Of a stretch of DNA of 64,000 nt, positions 16,300 to 24,796 are shown piece after piece (the stretch's first letter is position 1; each line of letters opens with the position of its first letter). Origin of the DNA: Stakelama marina (GTDB taxonomy: Bacteria; Pseudomonadota; Alphaproteobacteria; Sphingomonadales; Sphingomonadaceae); assembly GCF_018122655.1 (NCBI RefSeq), contig NZ_JAGRQC010000002.1, forward strand, positions 372,001 through 436,000, given 5' to 3'. The notes below the pieces were generated by a model. The model was given only the letters and a program-made list of their open reading frames with translations. It ran no database searches and had not been told where the DNA came from. The position numbers were made by a program, and so were the translations under genes.

Positions 16300-17367
16300 A
16301 TGACCGACGACGTACTGATTTCGATCGACGGCAAGGCCGGGCGCATCCGGCTCAACCGGCCCAGGGCGATCCATGCGCTCAATACCGAAATGTGCGTGGC
16401 GATGGCAAAGGCGCTCGATGCCTGGCGCGGCGACACCAGCATCGAGGCGGTGCTGATCGACCATGCCCCCTCGCCGGACGGCGACCCCAAAAAGTCGCGC
16501 GGTTTCTGCGCCGGCGGCGACATCCGCATGGTGCAGGAATCGGGCAAGGAAGACGGCAAGGCGGCGCGCGAATTCTTCCGCGAGGAATACCGGATGAACC
16601 ACCGGCTGTTCACCTATGTGAAGCCGGTCGTCGCATTCATGGACGGCATCACGATGGGCGGCGGCGTCGGCATTTCGCTGCCGGCGAAGTACCGCATCGC
16701 GACCGAAAACACGAAATTCGCGATGCCCGAAACCGGGATCGGCCTGTTCCCCGATGTCGGCGGCGGCTGGTATCTGTCGCGGCTGCCCGGGCGGATGGGC
16801 CAGTATCTCGCGCTGACCGGCGCGCGGATCGATGGGGCCGAATGCCTTGCGCTGGGGCTGGCGACGCATTTCCTGCCCTCCGAGGCGCTCGACGAAGCGA
16901 AGCGGCGGATCGCGGACGATCCGCAGGCGATCGAGACGATCCTGGGCGAGTTGTCGGTCGCGGCTCCCGAGGCGAAGATCATGGCGCACGCCAAGGAAAT
17001 CGACCGGCTGTTCGCGTCGGACCGGCTCGAGGAAATCTTCACCGCGCTCGAGGAAGAGGGCAGCGAGTGGGGCAACCAGCAGCTCGAGGTGATGCGCACC
17101 AAGTCGCCGCAGACGATGAAGGTGTCGCTGAGGCTGCTCTACGACGGCGCGCGCACCGCGACGTTCGAGGACGAGATGCGGCAGGAATTCGCGGTGGCGA
17201 GCCGGGTGTGCCAGCGTCACGATTTCATCGAGGGCGTGCGGGCGGTGATCGTCGACAAGGACAACGACCCGAAATGGAACCCGGCGACCCCCGAGGGCGT
17301 GACCGAGCATCTGATCGACCAGATCTTCGCACCGCTGCCCGACGAAGAGGCGTGGACGCCGGCGTGA
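16300..17367 (+). CDS. 3-hydroxyisobutyryl-CoA hydrolase (enoyl-CoA hydratase/isomerase superfamily)
   Basis: A 355-residue crotonase-fold protein, longer than simple hydratases. It carries the HIBCH-type sequence [11 protein letters not shown], the oxyanion-hole [13 protein letters not shown] and the [21 protein letters not shown] block, in which the Glu and Asp are the hydrolase catalytic residues. It hydrolyses 3-hydroxyisobutyryl-CoA in valine degradation and supplies the substrate of MmsB. It follows the acyl-CoA dehydrogenase by 41 bases and has a GAAGGAG ribosome site. Confidence 0.94.
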   Translation: MTDDVLISIDGKAGRIRLNRPRAIHALNTEMCVAMAKALDAWRGDTSIEAVLIDHAPSPDGDPKKSRGFCAGGDIRMVQESGKEDGKAAREFFREEYRMNHRLFTYVKPVVAFMDGITMGGGVGISLPAKYRIATENTKFAMPETGIGLFPDVGGGWYLSRLPGRMGQYLALTGARIDGAECLALGLATHFLPSEALDEAKRRIADDPQAIETILGELSVAAPEAKIMAHAKEIDRLFASDRLEEIFTALEEEGSEWGNQQLEVMRTKSPQTMKVSLRLLYDGARTATFEDEMRQEFAVASRVCQRHDFIEGVRAVIVDKDNDPKWNPATPEGVTEHLIDQIFAPLPDEEAWTPA

Positions 17368-17413
17368 CCGTGCCGATCGTGCGAGCGAACGGCGTTTGTT
17401 GAACCAGAGACAG

Positions 17414-17433
17414 GCTCCTGCCTTCGCAGGAGC
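17414..17433. repeat. Short palindromic repeat before the enoyl-CoA hydratase start
   Basis: GCTCCTGC-CTTC-GCAGGAGC is a perfect 8-bp stem with a 4-base loop. It lies 16 bases before the GTG start and directly before the ribosome site GGAGAG. Variants occur near 4.02 kb and, incompletely, near 20.09 kb, so it belongs to the dispersed repeat families of this genome. It could modulate translation or mRNA processing inside the operon. Confidence 0.55.
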
Positions 17434-17449
17434 GACGGAGAGAAAGATC

Positions 17450-18226
17450 GTGGCCGAATACGAAACCATCCTCGTCGAAAAGCGCGGGCGCGTGACGCTG
17501 GTCACGCTCAACCGGCCCAAGGCGCTCAACGCGCTCAACAGCCAGATACTCGCCGACCTGCTCGCCGCGATGGCCGATTTCGACGCCGATGACAGCCAGG
17601 GCTGCGCTGTGCTGACGGGCAGCGAAAAGGCGTTCGCCGCCGGCGCCGACATCAAGGAGATGCAGGGCCAGGGCTTTGCCGAGATGTACGCGTCGAACTT
17701 CTTCGCCGGCTGGGAAGATTTCACGCGGACGCGCAAACCCGTGATCGCGGCGGTCGCGGGCTATGCGCTGGGCGGCGGCTGCGAGGTCGCGATGATGTGC
17801 GACTTCATCCTCGCCGCCGACACCGCCAAGTTCGGCCAGCCCGAGATCAAGCTGGGCGTGTCGCCGGGCATGGGCGGATCGCAGCGGCTGACGCGCGCGG
17901 TCGGCAAGGCCAAGGCGATGGAAATGTGCCTGACCGGCCGGATGATGGACGCCGAAGAGGCCGAGCGCGCGGGGCTGGTCAGCCGCATCATCCCCGCCAC
18001 CGATCTGGTCGAGGAAGCGGTCAAGGTCGCGACCGCGATCGCCGAGATGCCGCCGCTCGCGGTCAAGGCGAACAAGGAGATGGTAAACGCGGCATATGAA
18101 ACCACGCTCCAGCAGGGCGTGCAGTTCGAACGGCGGCTGTTTCACGGGCTGTTCGGCACCGAAGACCAGAGCGAGGGCATGGCCGCGTTCGTCGAGAAGC
18201 GTCCGGGGAAATGGACGGGTAAGTGA
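17450..18226 (+). CDS. Enoyl-CoA hydratase (crotonase)
   Basis: A 258-residue crotonase with both catalytic glutamates in place ([12 protein letters not shown] and [15 protein letters not shown]) and the [11 protein letters not shown] oxyanion loop. It is expected to hydrate methacrylyl-CoA in the valine route and probably short enoyl-CoAs in general. The frame is open to 17396, but that extension is encoded by an intergenic repeat. The GTG at 17450 has a GGAGAG ribosome site and gives the normal family length and the N-terminus [15 protein letters not shown]. Confidence 0.94.
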   Translation: MAEYETILVEKRGRVTLVTLNRPKALNALNSQILADLLAAMADFDADDSQGCAVLTGSEKAFAAGADIKEMQGQGFAEMYASNFFAGWEDFTRTRKPVIAAVAGYALGGGCEVAMMCDFILAADTAKFGQPEIKLGVSPGMGGSQRLTRAVGKAKAMEMCLTGRMMDAEEAERAGLVSRIIPATDLVEEAVKVATAIAEMPPLAVKANKEMVNAAYETTLQQGVQFERRLFHGLFGTEDQSEGMAAFVEKRPGKWTGK

Positions 18227-18230
18227 CACA

Positions 18231-18318
18231 CTCCCCCTCCCGCCTGCGGGAGGGGCTAGGGGAGGGAATGATCAAGGGGTCTCCCCTCCCCCGCCCCCTC
18301 CCATATACGGGAGGGGAG
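18231..18318. repeat. Double palindromic intergenic element (CCCCTCCC/GGGAGGGG)
   Basis: Two hairpins share the same arms. The first is CCCCTCCCGC/GCGGGAGGGG at 18234-18255, and the second is CCCCTCCC-ATATAC-GGGAGGGG at 18295-18316. Between them lie more GGGGAGGG and CTCCCCTCC copies that could pair with each other. Such blocks are a recognised dispersed element in sphingomonad genomes. It fills the gap between the enoyl-CoA hydratase gene and mmsB and ends 14 bases before the mmsB start. Confidence 0.7.
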
Positions 18319-18332
18319 ATTAGGAGAGAAAA

Positions 18333-19217
18333 ATGGCACGCGTTGGATTTATCGGGCTCGGCAATATGGGCGGCGGGATGGCGGCGAACCTCGCCAAGGC
18401 GGGGCATGACGTCCATGCCTTCGACCTGTCCGAAGAGGCGCTGGCCAATGCGAAGGCGAACGGTTGCCTGCCCGTGGAAAGTGCTGCCAAGGCCGCCGAG
18501 GGTGCCGAAGCGGTCATCACCATGCTGCCCGCAGGCAAGCACGTCGCCGAAGTGTATCGCGATTCGGTGTTCGGTATCGCCGATACCGGCGCGGTGCTGA
18601 TCGACTGTTCGACGATCGACGTCGCCACCGCGCGCGACGTCGCCGATCAGGCGGCGGCGAAGGGACTGCTGGCGGTCGATGCGCCGGTATCGGGCGGCAT
18701 CGCGGGCGCACAGGGCGGCACGCTGACCTTCATGGTCGGCGGCACCGACGAGGCGTTCGAGCGCGCGCAACCGTTCCTCGAAGATATGGGCAAGGCGGTG
18801 ATCCACGCCGGCGGCAGCGGCACCGGACAGACCGCCAAGATGTGCAACAACATGATTCTGGGCGCGACGATGATCGCGACCTGCGAATCGTTCGTGATGG
18901 CGAAGAAGCTGGGGCTCGACCCGCAGAAATTCTACGATATCGCATCGGTATCGACCGCGCAGAGCTGGTCGATGACGAGCTATTGCCCGGTCCCGGGCGT
19001 CGGCCCCGAAGCACCGTCGGACCGCGACTATGCCGGCGGCTTCGCGACGGGCTTGATGCTCAAGGATCTGCGGCTGGCGATGGACGCGGCGGCAACGGTC
19101 GACGCCGACACGCCAATGGGTGCGCGCGCGACCGAACTGTACCAGAAATTCGCCGAAGAGGGGCATGCCGGCCTCGACTTCTCAGCGATCATCAAGATGC
19201 TCGCGCACGAGGAATAG
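18333..19217 (+). CDS. mmsB: 3-hydroxyisobutyrate dehydrogenase
   Basis: Oxidises 3-hydroxyisobutyrate to methylmalonate semialdehyde with NAD, feeding MmsA at the other end of the operon. The 294-residue length is standard. It has the N-terminal dinucleotide fold GFIGLGNMGGGMAANLAKAG, the substrate-binding DAPVSGGIAGAQGGTLTFMV and the catalytic Lys in GTGQTAKMCNN. The ribosome site AGGAGAG lies directly after a palindromic repeat, so repeat secondary structure could affect expression. Confidence 0.96.
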   Translation: MARVGFIGLGNMGGGMAANLAKAGHDVHAFDLSEEALANAKANGCLPVESAAKAAEGAEAVITMLPAGKHVAEVYRDSVFGIADTGAVLIDCSTIDVATARDVADQAAAKGLLAVDAPVSGGIAGAQGGTLTFMVGGTDEAFERAQPFLEDMGKAVIHAGGSGTGQTAKMCNNMILGATMIATCESFVMAKKLGLDPQKFYDIASVSTAQSWSMTSYCPVPGVGPEAPSDRDYAGGFATGLMLKDLRLAMDAAATVDADTPMGARATELYQKFAEEGHAGLDFSAIIKMLAHEE

Positions 19218-19394
19218 GGCCCGGGCGGATTTTCGCGAAGGCGATACGCCGTAACATCCGAAGTCGCTTGCCGCGGCGGGGCTTCCGACTGCGAGAAGCG
19301 GGCGTCATCCTGACCGAAGCCAGGTTTCATTGGCGTTACGTCAAATAATCTCGCGGTGCTCGGATGGAAGCGCCAACGCGGCGCTACCACCGCC

Positions 19395-19943
19395 TCACAT
19401 CGGTTCGAACTGGTCCATCCAGTCGTTGGTGATGAGGACGCGGTCGCCGAGCTTTGCCTGCGAATAAAGCATCGCGGCAAATTCGTCGGGCAGGCCGACA
19501 CAGCCATGCGTGGCGGTATCCACCTCTACCTTGCTGCCGTGGATCGCGACGCCATCGGTCGTGAGCTTGAGCATGTAGGGCATCGGCGCGCCTTTATAGA
19601 TGTTCGACACATGATCGATGTCGCGCTGGATGATGTGAAACTCACCCATCGGGGTGGGTTTCTTGTCATCGCCGTAGATGATGACCGATCGACCAATCTC
19701 GTTACCGCCGCGATAGACGTGGAGAAGTTCGTTATCGAGATCGACGACGATCGTCAGCGGCCCCGGCGCGACGCCGTCGTCATCCCAGACATAGTCGCCA
19801 TAGGTCAGGTCGCCCGGAAGCTCTAGAACCGTCTTCACCGGAAAGGACGCGGCAACTCCGCGCGGCTTCGCACTTGCCGGGGCGGCGGTCGTCAACGCGG
19901 CGAGTATCGCCAGGGCGAACGGCGCCATTAACCAAGTCCTCAT
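19395..19943 (-). CDS. L,D-transpeptidase family protein (YkuD domain)
   Basis: A 182-residue exported protein with an N-terminal signal (MAPFALAILAALTTAAPASA within the first ~26 residues) and a YkuD domain. The family signature is complete: AIHGSKVEVDTATHGCVGLP with the catalytic Cys at 148 and the conserved His upstream. It is expected to cross-link peptidoglycan through 3-3 bridges or to attach proteins to it. The frame continues 53 codons further upstream, but that stretch lacks family resemblance and the chosen ATG starts the signal peptide. Confidence 0.9.
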   Translation of the reverse strand: MRTWLMAPFALAILAALTTAAPASAKPRGVAASFPVKTVLELPGDLTYGDYVWDDDGVAPGPLTIVVDLDNELLHVYRGGNEIGRSVIIYGDDKKPTPMGEFHIIQRDIDHVSNIYKGAPMPYMLKLTTDGVAIHGSKVEVDTATHGCVGLPDEFAAMLYSQAKLGDRVLITNDWMDQFEPM

Positions 19944-20152
19944 GCGGCGAATACCCGATGCGAACACGATCACGACCAGTCCTCCATAGTGCTTCCTGCG
20001 CTTTACATAGGTGAACGACAGGTAAATCACCATGTCGATTCGCGCGGCGTACCAGTTCGGAACGGTAACCATGATCGTAGGAAGCATGCCCCCCGCCTGC
20101 ACAGGAGCGACGGCGACGGGTCACGGCGGTGGCAGGCGTGATGGGAGAGCAA

Positions 20153-20192
20153 TAAAAAAGGCCGGACCGCACATGGCGGCCCGGCCCTTTTG
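20153..20192 (-). terminator. Rho-independent terminator of the semialdehyde dehydrogenase gene
   Basis: On the - strand GGGCCGGGCCGCC pairs with the GGCGG..CCGGCC complement around a short CATGTG loop and is followed by a TTTTTTATT run, a classic intrinsic terminator 20 bases past the stop. On the + strand the hairpin is followed by CTTTTG, so it may work weakly in that direction too. Confidence 0.8.
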
Positions 20193-20210
20193 CCGTAGCG
20201 GCCTGGCCGC

Positions 20211-21773
20211 CTATTCGCGTTCGCCGTCGACGATGCGCGGCAGCTTCAGCGGATTGTCGTGCTTGACCGGCTTGGGAAGCAGCGCGTCGGGCAGGTCCTG
20301 ATAGCAGACCGGGCGCAGGAAGCGCTCGATCGCCGCCGTACCGACCGAGGTCGTGCGCGGATCCGACGTTGCCGGGAACGGCCCGCCATGGACCATGGCA
20401 TAGCTCACCTCGACGCCCGTCGGCCACGCATTGGCGAGGATGCGGCCGGCCTTGCGCTCAAGCAGCGGAACCAGCTTGGCGGCCTCTTCATGGTCGCCTT
20501 CGTCGATCTGGAGCGTCGCGGTGAGCTGACCTTCCATCCCTTCGAGCACCTTGGCGATCTGATCGAAATCGGTGCAGCGAACGATGATCGAGGCTGCGCC
20601 GAACACTTCGTGCGCCAGCTCGGGATTGTTGATGAAGGCTTCACCCGTCGTTTCGAACAGCGCCGCGCGGCCACGGTTGCAGCCCGTGCCTTCGGCGCCG
20701 CGGGCCAGCGTCTTCACCTCGCCCTGCCCGCTGAGCAGTTCGACACCCTTGTCGTAATTCTTGTGGATGCCGCTCGTCAGCATGACCTGCGGCTGCGCCT
20801 CCGACAGTGCCTCTACAGCGGCTTCGGCGAAGGTATCGAGTTCGGGACCGTCGATCGCGACGACCACGCCCGGATTGGTGCAGAACTGCCCCGAACCCAG
20901 CGTCAGCGAGCCGACATAGCCCTTGCCCAGATCGGCGCCGCGCGCCTTGAGCGCATCGGGGAACAGGACGACCGGATTGATGCTCGACATTTCGGCATAG
21001 ACCGGGATCGGTTCGGGCCGCTTCTGCGCCAGCTCGACCAGCGCCAGGCCGCCGGCGCGCGAACCGGTGAAGCCCACTGCCTTGATCTGCGGATCGGTGA
21101 CGAGCGCGGCGCCGAGTTCGTTCGACGTGCCCTGAACGAGCGAGAAAACGCCTTCGTGCAGGCCGCATTTCTTCACCGCATTGGCAATCGCGCGCGCTAC
21201 CATCACCGACGTTCCGGGGTGCGCCGGATGGCCCTTGCACACGACCGGGCAACCGGCGGCGAGCGCCGAGGCGGTGTCACCGCCCGCGACCGAAAAGGCG
21301 AGCGGGAAGTTCGACGCGCCGAACACGGCGACGGGGCCGACGGCGATACGGCGCTGGCGCAGATCGGCGCGCGGCAGCGGCTGACGGTCGGGCATGGCGT
21401 TATCGACAACGACCTCTGCCCAGCGGCCCTGGCGCAGAAGCTTGGCGAACAGACGGAGCTGGCCGCAGGTACGACCGCGCTCACCGGTCAGGCGCGCCTC
21501 GGGCAGGCCGCTTTCGGCCATGGCGCGCTGTACGAGTCCGTCGACATTCTCGATCTCGTCGGCAATCGCCTCGAGAAATGCGGCACGATCTTCGGGGTCG
21601 GTTTCGCGGAAGCTGTCGAACGCTTCGTCGGCCAGCTTGCAGGCCTGCGCGACATGCTCCTTCGTCGAAACGGCGAAATCGGTGTCGAGCGCCTCGTTGG
21701 TCGCGGGATCAACCGCGCGGAACGTCTCGCTGCTGGTCACCGCCTGGCCGCCGATCAGAAAACTGCCGTCCAT
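20211..21773 (-). CDS. xylA: 2-oxoglutarate (alpha-ketoglutarate) semialdehyde dehydrogenase, last step of the Weimberg pathway
   Basis: A 520-residue NAD(P) aldehyde dehydrogenase. The catalytic Cys is in GSGQFCTNPGVVV and the general base Glu in VYAEMSSINPVV. GPVAVFGASNFPLAFSVAGGDTASALAAGCPVV marks the alpha-ketoglutaric semialdehyde dehydrogenase group, and is recognisable in parts such as GASNFPLAFS. It oxidises the product of XylX to 2-oxoglutarate. The symbol follows the Caulobacter xylXABCD naming and does not mean xylose isomerase. The ATG at 21773 has a GGGAGA ribosome site. A candidate operator lies about 95 bases upstream, so the gene probably belongs to the xylose regulon although it is a separate unit. 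Confidence 0.88.
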   Translation of the reverse strand: MDGSFLIGGQAVTSSETFRAVDPATNEALDTDFAVSTKEHVAQACKLADEAFDSFRETDPEDRAAFLEAIADEIENVDGLVQRAMAESGLPEARLTGERGRTCGQLRLFAKLLRQGRWAEVVVDNAMPDRQPLPRADLRQRRIAVGPVAVFGASNFPLAFSVAGGDTASALAAGCPVVCKGHPAHPGTSVMVARAIANAVKKCGLHEGVFSLVQGTSNELGAALVTDPQIKAVGFTGSRAGGLALVELAQKRPEPIPVYAEMSSINPVVLFPDALKARGADLGKGYVGSLTLGSGQFCTNPGVVVAIDGPELDTFAEAAVEALSEAQPQVMLTSGIHKNYDKGVELLSGQGEVKTLARGAEGTGCNRGRAALFETTGEAFINNPELAHEVFGAASIIVRCTDFDQIAKVLEGMEGQLTATLQIDEGDHEEAAKLVPLLERKAGRILANAWPTGVEVSYAMVHGGPFPATSDPRTTSVGTAAIERFLRPVCYQDLPDALLPKPVKHDNPLKLPRIVDGERE

Positions 21774-22175
21774 GTGTCTTTCTCCCATTTAATTCGTCAT
21801 ACAAATTACAGTCCGTCCCGCGTGCGGGCGGGACGAAGCGGTCGGGTCCCTACATAGGTAGCTTGAGCGAGAGCGCTACCGCCCCCGACCGTTCAATTTC
21901 GCACGGTCGTCGCGACAAATGCCGCGCCGATCGCATCGCGCAGCGGTTTTGGGTCGAATACACTATCATACGGGCAAGGGCGCTTCGCCGTTCCATCGGG
22001 ACGCGGCGACTGGTTCTGCAACCCGCTGTATCGGTCAGACATACCGCAGAGCACATTGCCCATCCGCGGATAGGCGAAGACGAGGTCGAACAAGAAACAC
22101 TCAGGCCCTGTCGGCGGCACCATGGATCCGTCATCGGACTTCTCCCGCCAGGCACCACCGACCCGGCGGCTCCCG
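21774..22175. other. 402-bp gene-free stretch between the semialdehyde dehydrogenase and GH3 genes
   Basis: It holds the promoter region of the dehydrogenase gene, including a candidate xyl operator at 21868-21881. The remainder has no gene I can support. A 76-codon open frame on - (21893-22123, NQSPRPDG, PCPYDSVFDPKPLRDAIG) reads like plausible protein sequence but has no clear ribosome site and no recognised family. It could be a decayed fragment or an unrecognised small gene. Confidence 0.5.
21868..21881. promoter_or_regulatory. Candidate XylR-type operator O1 (weak)
   Basis: CGAGAGCGCTACCG; the reverse complement is CGGTAGCGCTCTCG. It matches the locus consensus TGGTAGCGSTATCA at 10 of 14 positions. 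It lies about 95 bases upstream of the 2-oxoglutarate semialdehyde dehydrogenase start. This is the weakest of the eight sites. Confidence 0.45.
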
Positions 22176-24557
22176 TCACTCCGTTATCGTCAGCACCGTC
22201 TTTTTGAGGTCAACCGAATTGTCGCCGGTCATGATGTCGAAATCACCCGGTTCGACGACATGATTCATATCGAGATTCCACAGCGCGAACGCTTCGGGCG
22301 TCAGCGTGAAGGTGACGGTGCGCTGTTCGCCCGGCTTCAGCGTCACCCGCTGAAAACCCTTGAGCGCCTTGACCGGCGTGGTGACCGAGCTGACCTGATC
22401 GCGGATATAGAGCTGGACGACCTCGTCGCCGGCCATCGATCCGGTATTCTTCACATCGACCGACACCTGAACCGAACCGCCCGTGCCGATCGTCGCCTTG
22501 GACAGGCGCGGCACCGACAGGTCGAAGCTGGTGTAGCTGAGGCCATAGCCGAACGGGAACAGCGGCGATTTGGGCGTGAACAGATAGCCGCGATGCGCCG
22601 ACGGCTTGTAGTTGTAGTAAAGCGGAATCTGCCCGACATCGCGCGGAATGGTGACGGGCAGCTTGCCGCCCGGATTGACCGCGCCGAACAGCGTGCGGGC
22701 GAGTGCGGTGCCCGTCTGTTCGCCCAGATACCAGCTCTCCATGAGCGCATTCGCCTGATCGGCGACCTTTACCGTGGCAAGCGGACGACCGTTGGTCAGC
22801 ACCACCACGATCGGCTTGCCGAGCGCCTTGAGCGCGTCGAACAGCGCCTGCTGCTGGCCGACCATCTTCAGGCTGGCGCGGTCGCCGAGATGGCCCGCCG
22901 CCCAGCCTTCGCGGCTGGTCTGTTCGTTGCCGCCGATATTGAGGATGATGGTGTCGGCGCCGCGCGCGACCGCCACCGCTTCCTGGATACGTTTCGCGTT
23001 TTCGGCCGGATCGGCGAGTTCGACCTTGTCGGCCCACCAATCGTCATTCTTGGTGATCCGGACGCCCTCGGCATAGGTCACCTTCGCCTTGTCCCCGACA
23101 TAGGAGCGCACCCCGTCGAGCAGCGACACCGTGCTCGGCGGCTGGCCGTAATAGCCGCCGAGATGCGCCTTGGCGGCGTCGGGACCGATCACCGCGATCG
23201 TGCCGGTGGCCTTTAGCGGCAGCGTGCCGTCATTCTTAAGGAGCACGACCGCCTTTTCGGCGGCCTTCTGCGCCAGCGCGCGGGCGTCGGCGGTGTTGGT
23301 GACCGCCTCTGCCTCGCGCACATCGGCATAGGGATTTTCGAACAGCCCGGCGCGGAACTTCATTTCCAGCACATAGCGGACCGCTTGGTCGATCTCCGCC
23401 ATCGGCACCTTGCCGTCGCGAACCTGCTTGACGAGCGTCTGGTAGGACAGCCCGTCGGGCAGATCCATGTCGACGCCGGCATCGAGCGCTTCGCGCGCCG
23501 CCTGTTCGAGCGAACCGGCAACGTGATGCAGGCTCTGGAGCTGGTCGATCGCCGAATAATCGCTGACCACGACGCCCTTGAAGCCCCATTCGCCGCGCAG
23601 CACGTCGGTCAGCAGCCATTTGTTGGCGTGCGACGGCACGCCGTCGATCTCGTTATAGGACGGCATCACCGCCTCTACCGCGGTGCGCTTGATGACCTGC
23701 TGGAAGGGCGGGAAGAAATAGTTGCGCAGCTCGCGCTCCGAAATCTGCGCGGGACCGACATTCTCGCCGCTTTCGGGCTGACCGTGGCCGGTAAGATGCT
23801 TGAGCGTGGCGAACACCTTGCCGGGGCGCAGCGTGCGGCCATGGCCCGGCCCCTGCAATCCCTCGACCGCGGCGACCCCCATCTCGCCGACCAGATACGG
23901 GTCCTCGCCGAAGGTCTCCTCGATCCGTCCCCAGCGCGGGTCGCGCGCGATATCGACGACGGGGCTGAGGGCCTGGGTGACGCCGCGGGCACGGATTTCG
24001 CGCGCGGTAACGGCGTTGGTCTGCCGCACCAGATCGGGGTCCCAGGTCGATGCCAGCGCAATCGCCTGCGGAAAGCTGGTCGCGCCGAGCGCGGCATAGC
24101 CGTGCAGGCCTTCCTCGTGGAACAGGATCGGGATGCCGAGCCGCGTCTTCGTCATCGCCCAGCGCTGCATGGCGTTGACCAGCTTGATCGTCTGCGCCGT
24201 ATCGCGACCGGGCTCGACGCGCGGCGAGATCGGGCCGTGCGCGTCGGACGGACGGGCAACGCCACCGATCCCGTCGGGATAGGCTTTCGACGCCTTGGCA
24301 GGCACGAATTGCAGGTCCTTGTCGAAGACCTTGTCCTTGTTTTCCCAGATGACCTGAAGCTGCGCGACCTTTTCCTCGAGCGTCATGCGTGCGAGCAGAT
24401 CATCGACGCGGGCATCGACCGGCGCCGAGGCGTCCTTGTAGACCGGTTGATCCGCCTGTGCCGGAGCGGGCGCTGCCAGAATCGCGGGTCCGGGCACCAG
24501 CGCAAGCGCCGAAACCGCGACGCATGCCGCCAGCCGAGCCTTGCCGAAATATCGCAT
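22176..24557 (-). CDS. GH3 family beta-xylosidase/beta-glucosidase, periplasmic
   Basis: A 793-residue glycoside hydrolase family 3 enzyme. A signal peptide covers residues 1 to about 34 (VALVPGPAILAAPAPAQA region). The (beta/alpha)8 domain follows, with the nucleophile D333 in GVVVSDYSAID, then the (alpha/beta)6 sandwich and a C-terminal fibronectin III-like domain ending GDFDIMTGDNSVDLKKTVL. KH and RWGR motifs are present (ATLKHLTGHGQPE, DPRWGRIEETFGEDPYLV). Among bacterial GH3s this layout fits BglX/xylosidase types that cut xylo- or cello-oligosaccharides in the periplasm. The ATG at 24557 has a GGGGAGAG site. A perfect palindromic operator lies 50 bases upstream. Confidence 0.92.
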   Translation of the reverse strand: MRYFGKARLAACVAVSALALVPGPAILAAPAPAQADQPVYKDASAPVDARVDDLLARMTLEEKVAQLQVIWENKDKVFDKDLQFVPAKASKAYPDGIGGVARPSDAHGPISPRVEPGRDTAQTIKLVNAMQRWAMTKTRLGIPILFHEEGLHGYAALGATSFPQAIALASTWDPDLVRQTNAVTAREIRARGVTQALSPVVDIARDPRWGRIEETFGEDPYLVGEMGVAAVEGLQGPGHGRTLRPGKVFATLKHLTGHGQPESGENVGPAQISERELRNYFFPPFQQVIKRTAVEAVMPSYNEIDGVPSHANKWLLTDVLRGEWGFKGVVVSDYSAIDQLQSLHHVAGSLEQAAREALDAGVDMDLPDGLSYQTLVKQVRDGKVPMAEIDQAVRYVLEMKFRAGLFENPYADVREAEAVTNTADARALAQKAAEKAVVLLKNDGTLPLKATGTIAVIGPDAAKAHLGGYYGQPPSTVSLLDGVRSYVGDKAKVTYAEGVRITKNDDWWADKVELADPAENAKRIQEAVAVARGADTIILNIGGNEQTSREGWAAGHLGDRASLKMVGQQQALFDALKALGKPIVVVLTNGRPLATVKVADQANALMESWYLGEQTGTALARTLFGAVNPGGKLPVTIPRDVGQIPLYYNYKPSAHRGYLFTPKSPLFPFGYGLSYTSFDLSVPRLSKATIGTGGSVQVSVDVKNTGSMAGDEVVQLYIRDQVSSVTTPVKALKGFQRVTLKPGEQRTVTFTLTPEAFALWNLDMNHVVEPGDFDIMTGDNSVDLKKTVLTITE

Positions 24558-24607
24558 AAATTCTCTCCCCCTCGAATATTGTCGCGGGCTCTGCGCGGCC
24601 CGCTGAT

Positions 24608-24623
24608 GTGATAGCGCTATCAC
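24608..24623. promoter_or_regulatory. Candidate XylR-type operator O2 (perfect palindrome)
   Basis: GTGATAGCGCTATCAC is a perfect 16-bp palindrome. It lies between the divergent GH3 gene and the LacI-family regulator gene, 50 bases from the GH3 start and about 175 from the regulator start. It fits both repression of GH3 and autoregulation. The core TGATAGCGCTATCA matches the locus consensus. Confidence 0.82.
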
Positions 24624-24796
24624 TCTTGCCCCGGCACGAACAAGTCAACCCTGTGCGTATCGAAAAAGGCGCAAATCGAACGTTACGCCGGCGCGTCGAA
24701 CTGGACGAAGGGCATCGATTTGTTGCATCTGCATTTCACCAAACGCTTTTCGACCGGACGCATAGGCCGTGCGGTCCTAGCCAGTCGGAGCATGCC

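Noticed and set aside
18231..18318. Regularly spaced CCCTCCC blocks as a small CRISPR
   Set aside because: The blocks are palindromes with only two hairpins, no spacers of constant length and no cas genes nearby.
19944..20102. N-terminal extension of the L,D-transpeptidase from the longest open frame
   Set aside because: The extension lacks family similarity and would bury the signal peptide. The ATG at 19943 starts the signal directly.
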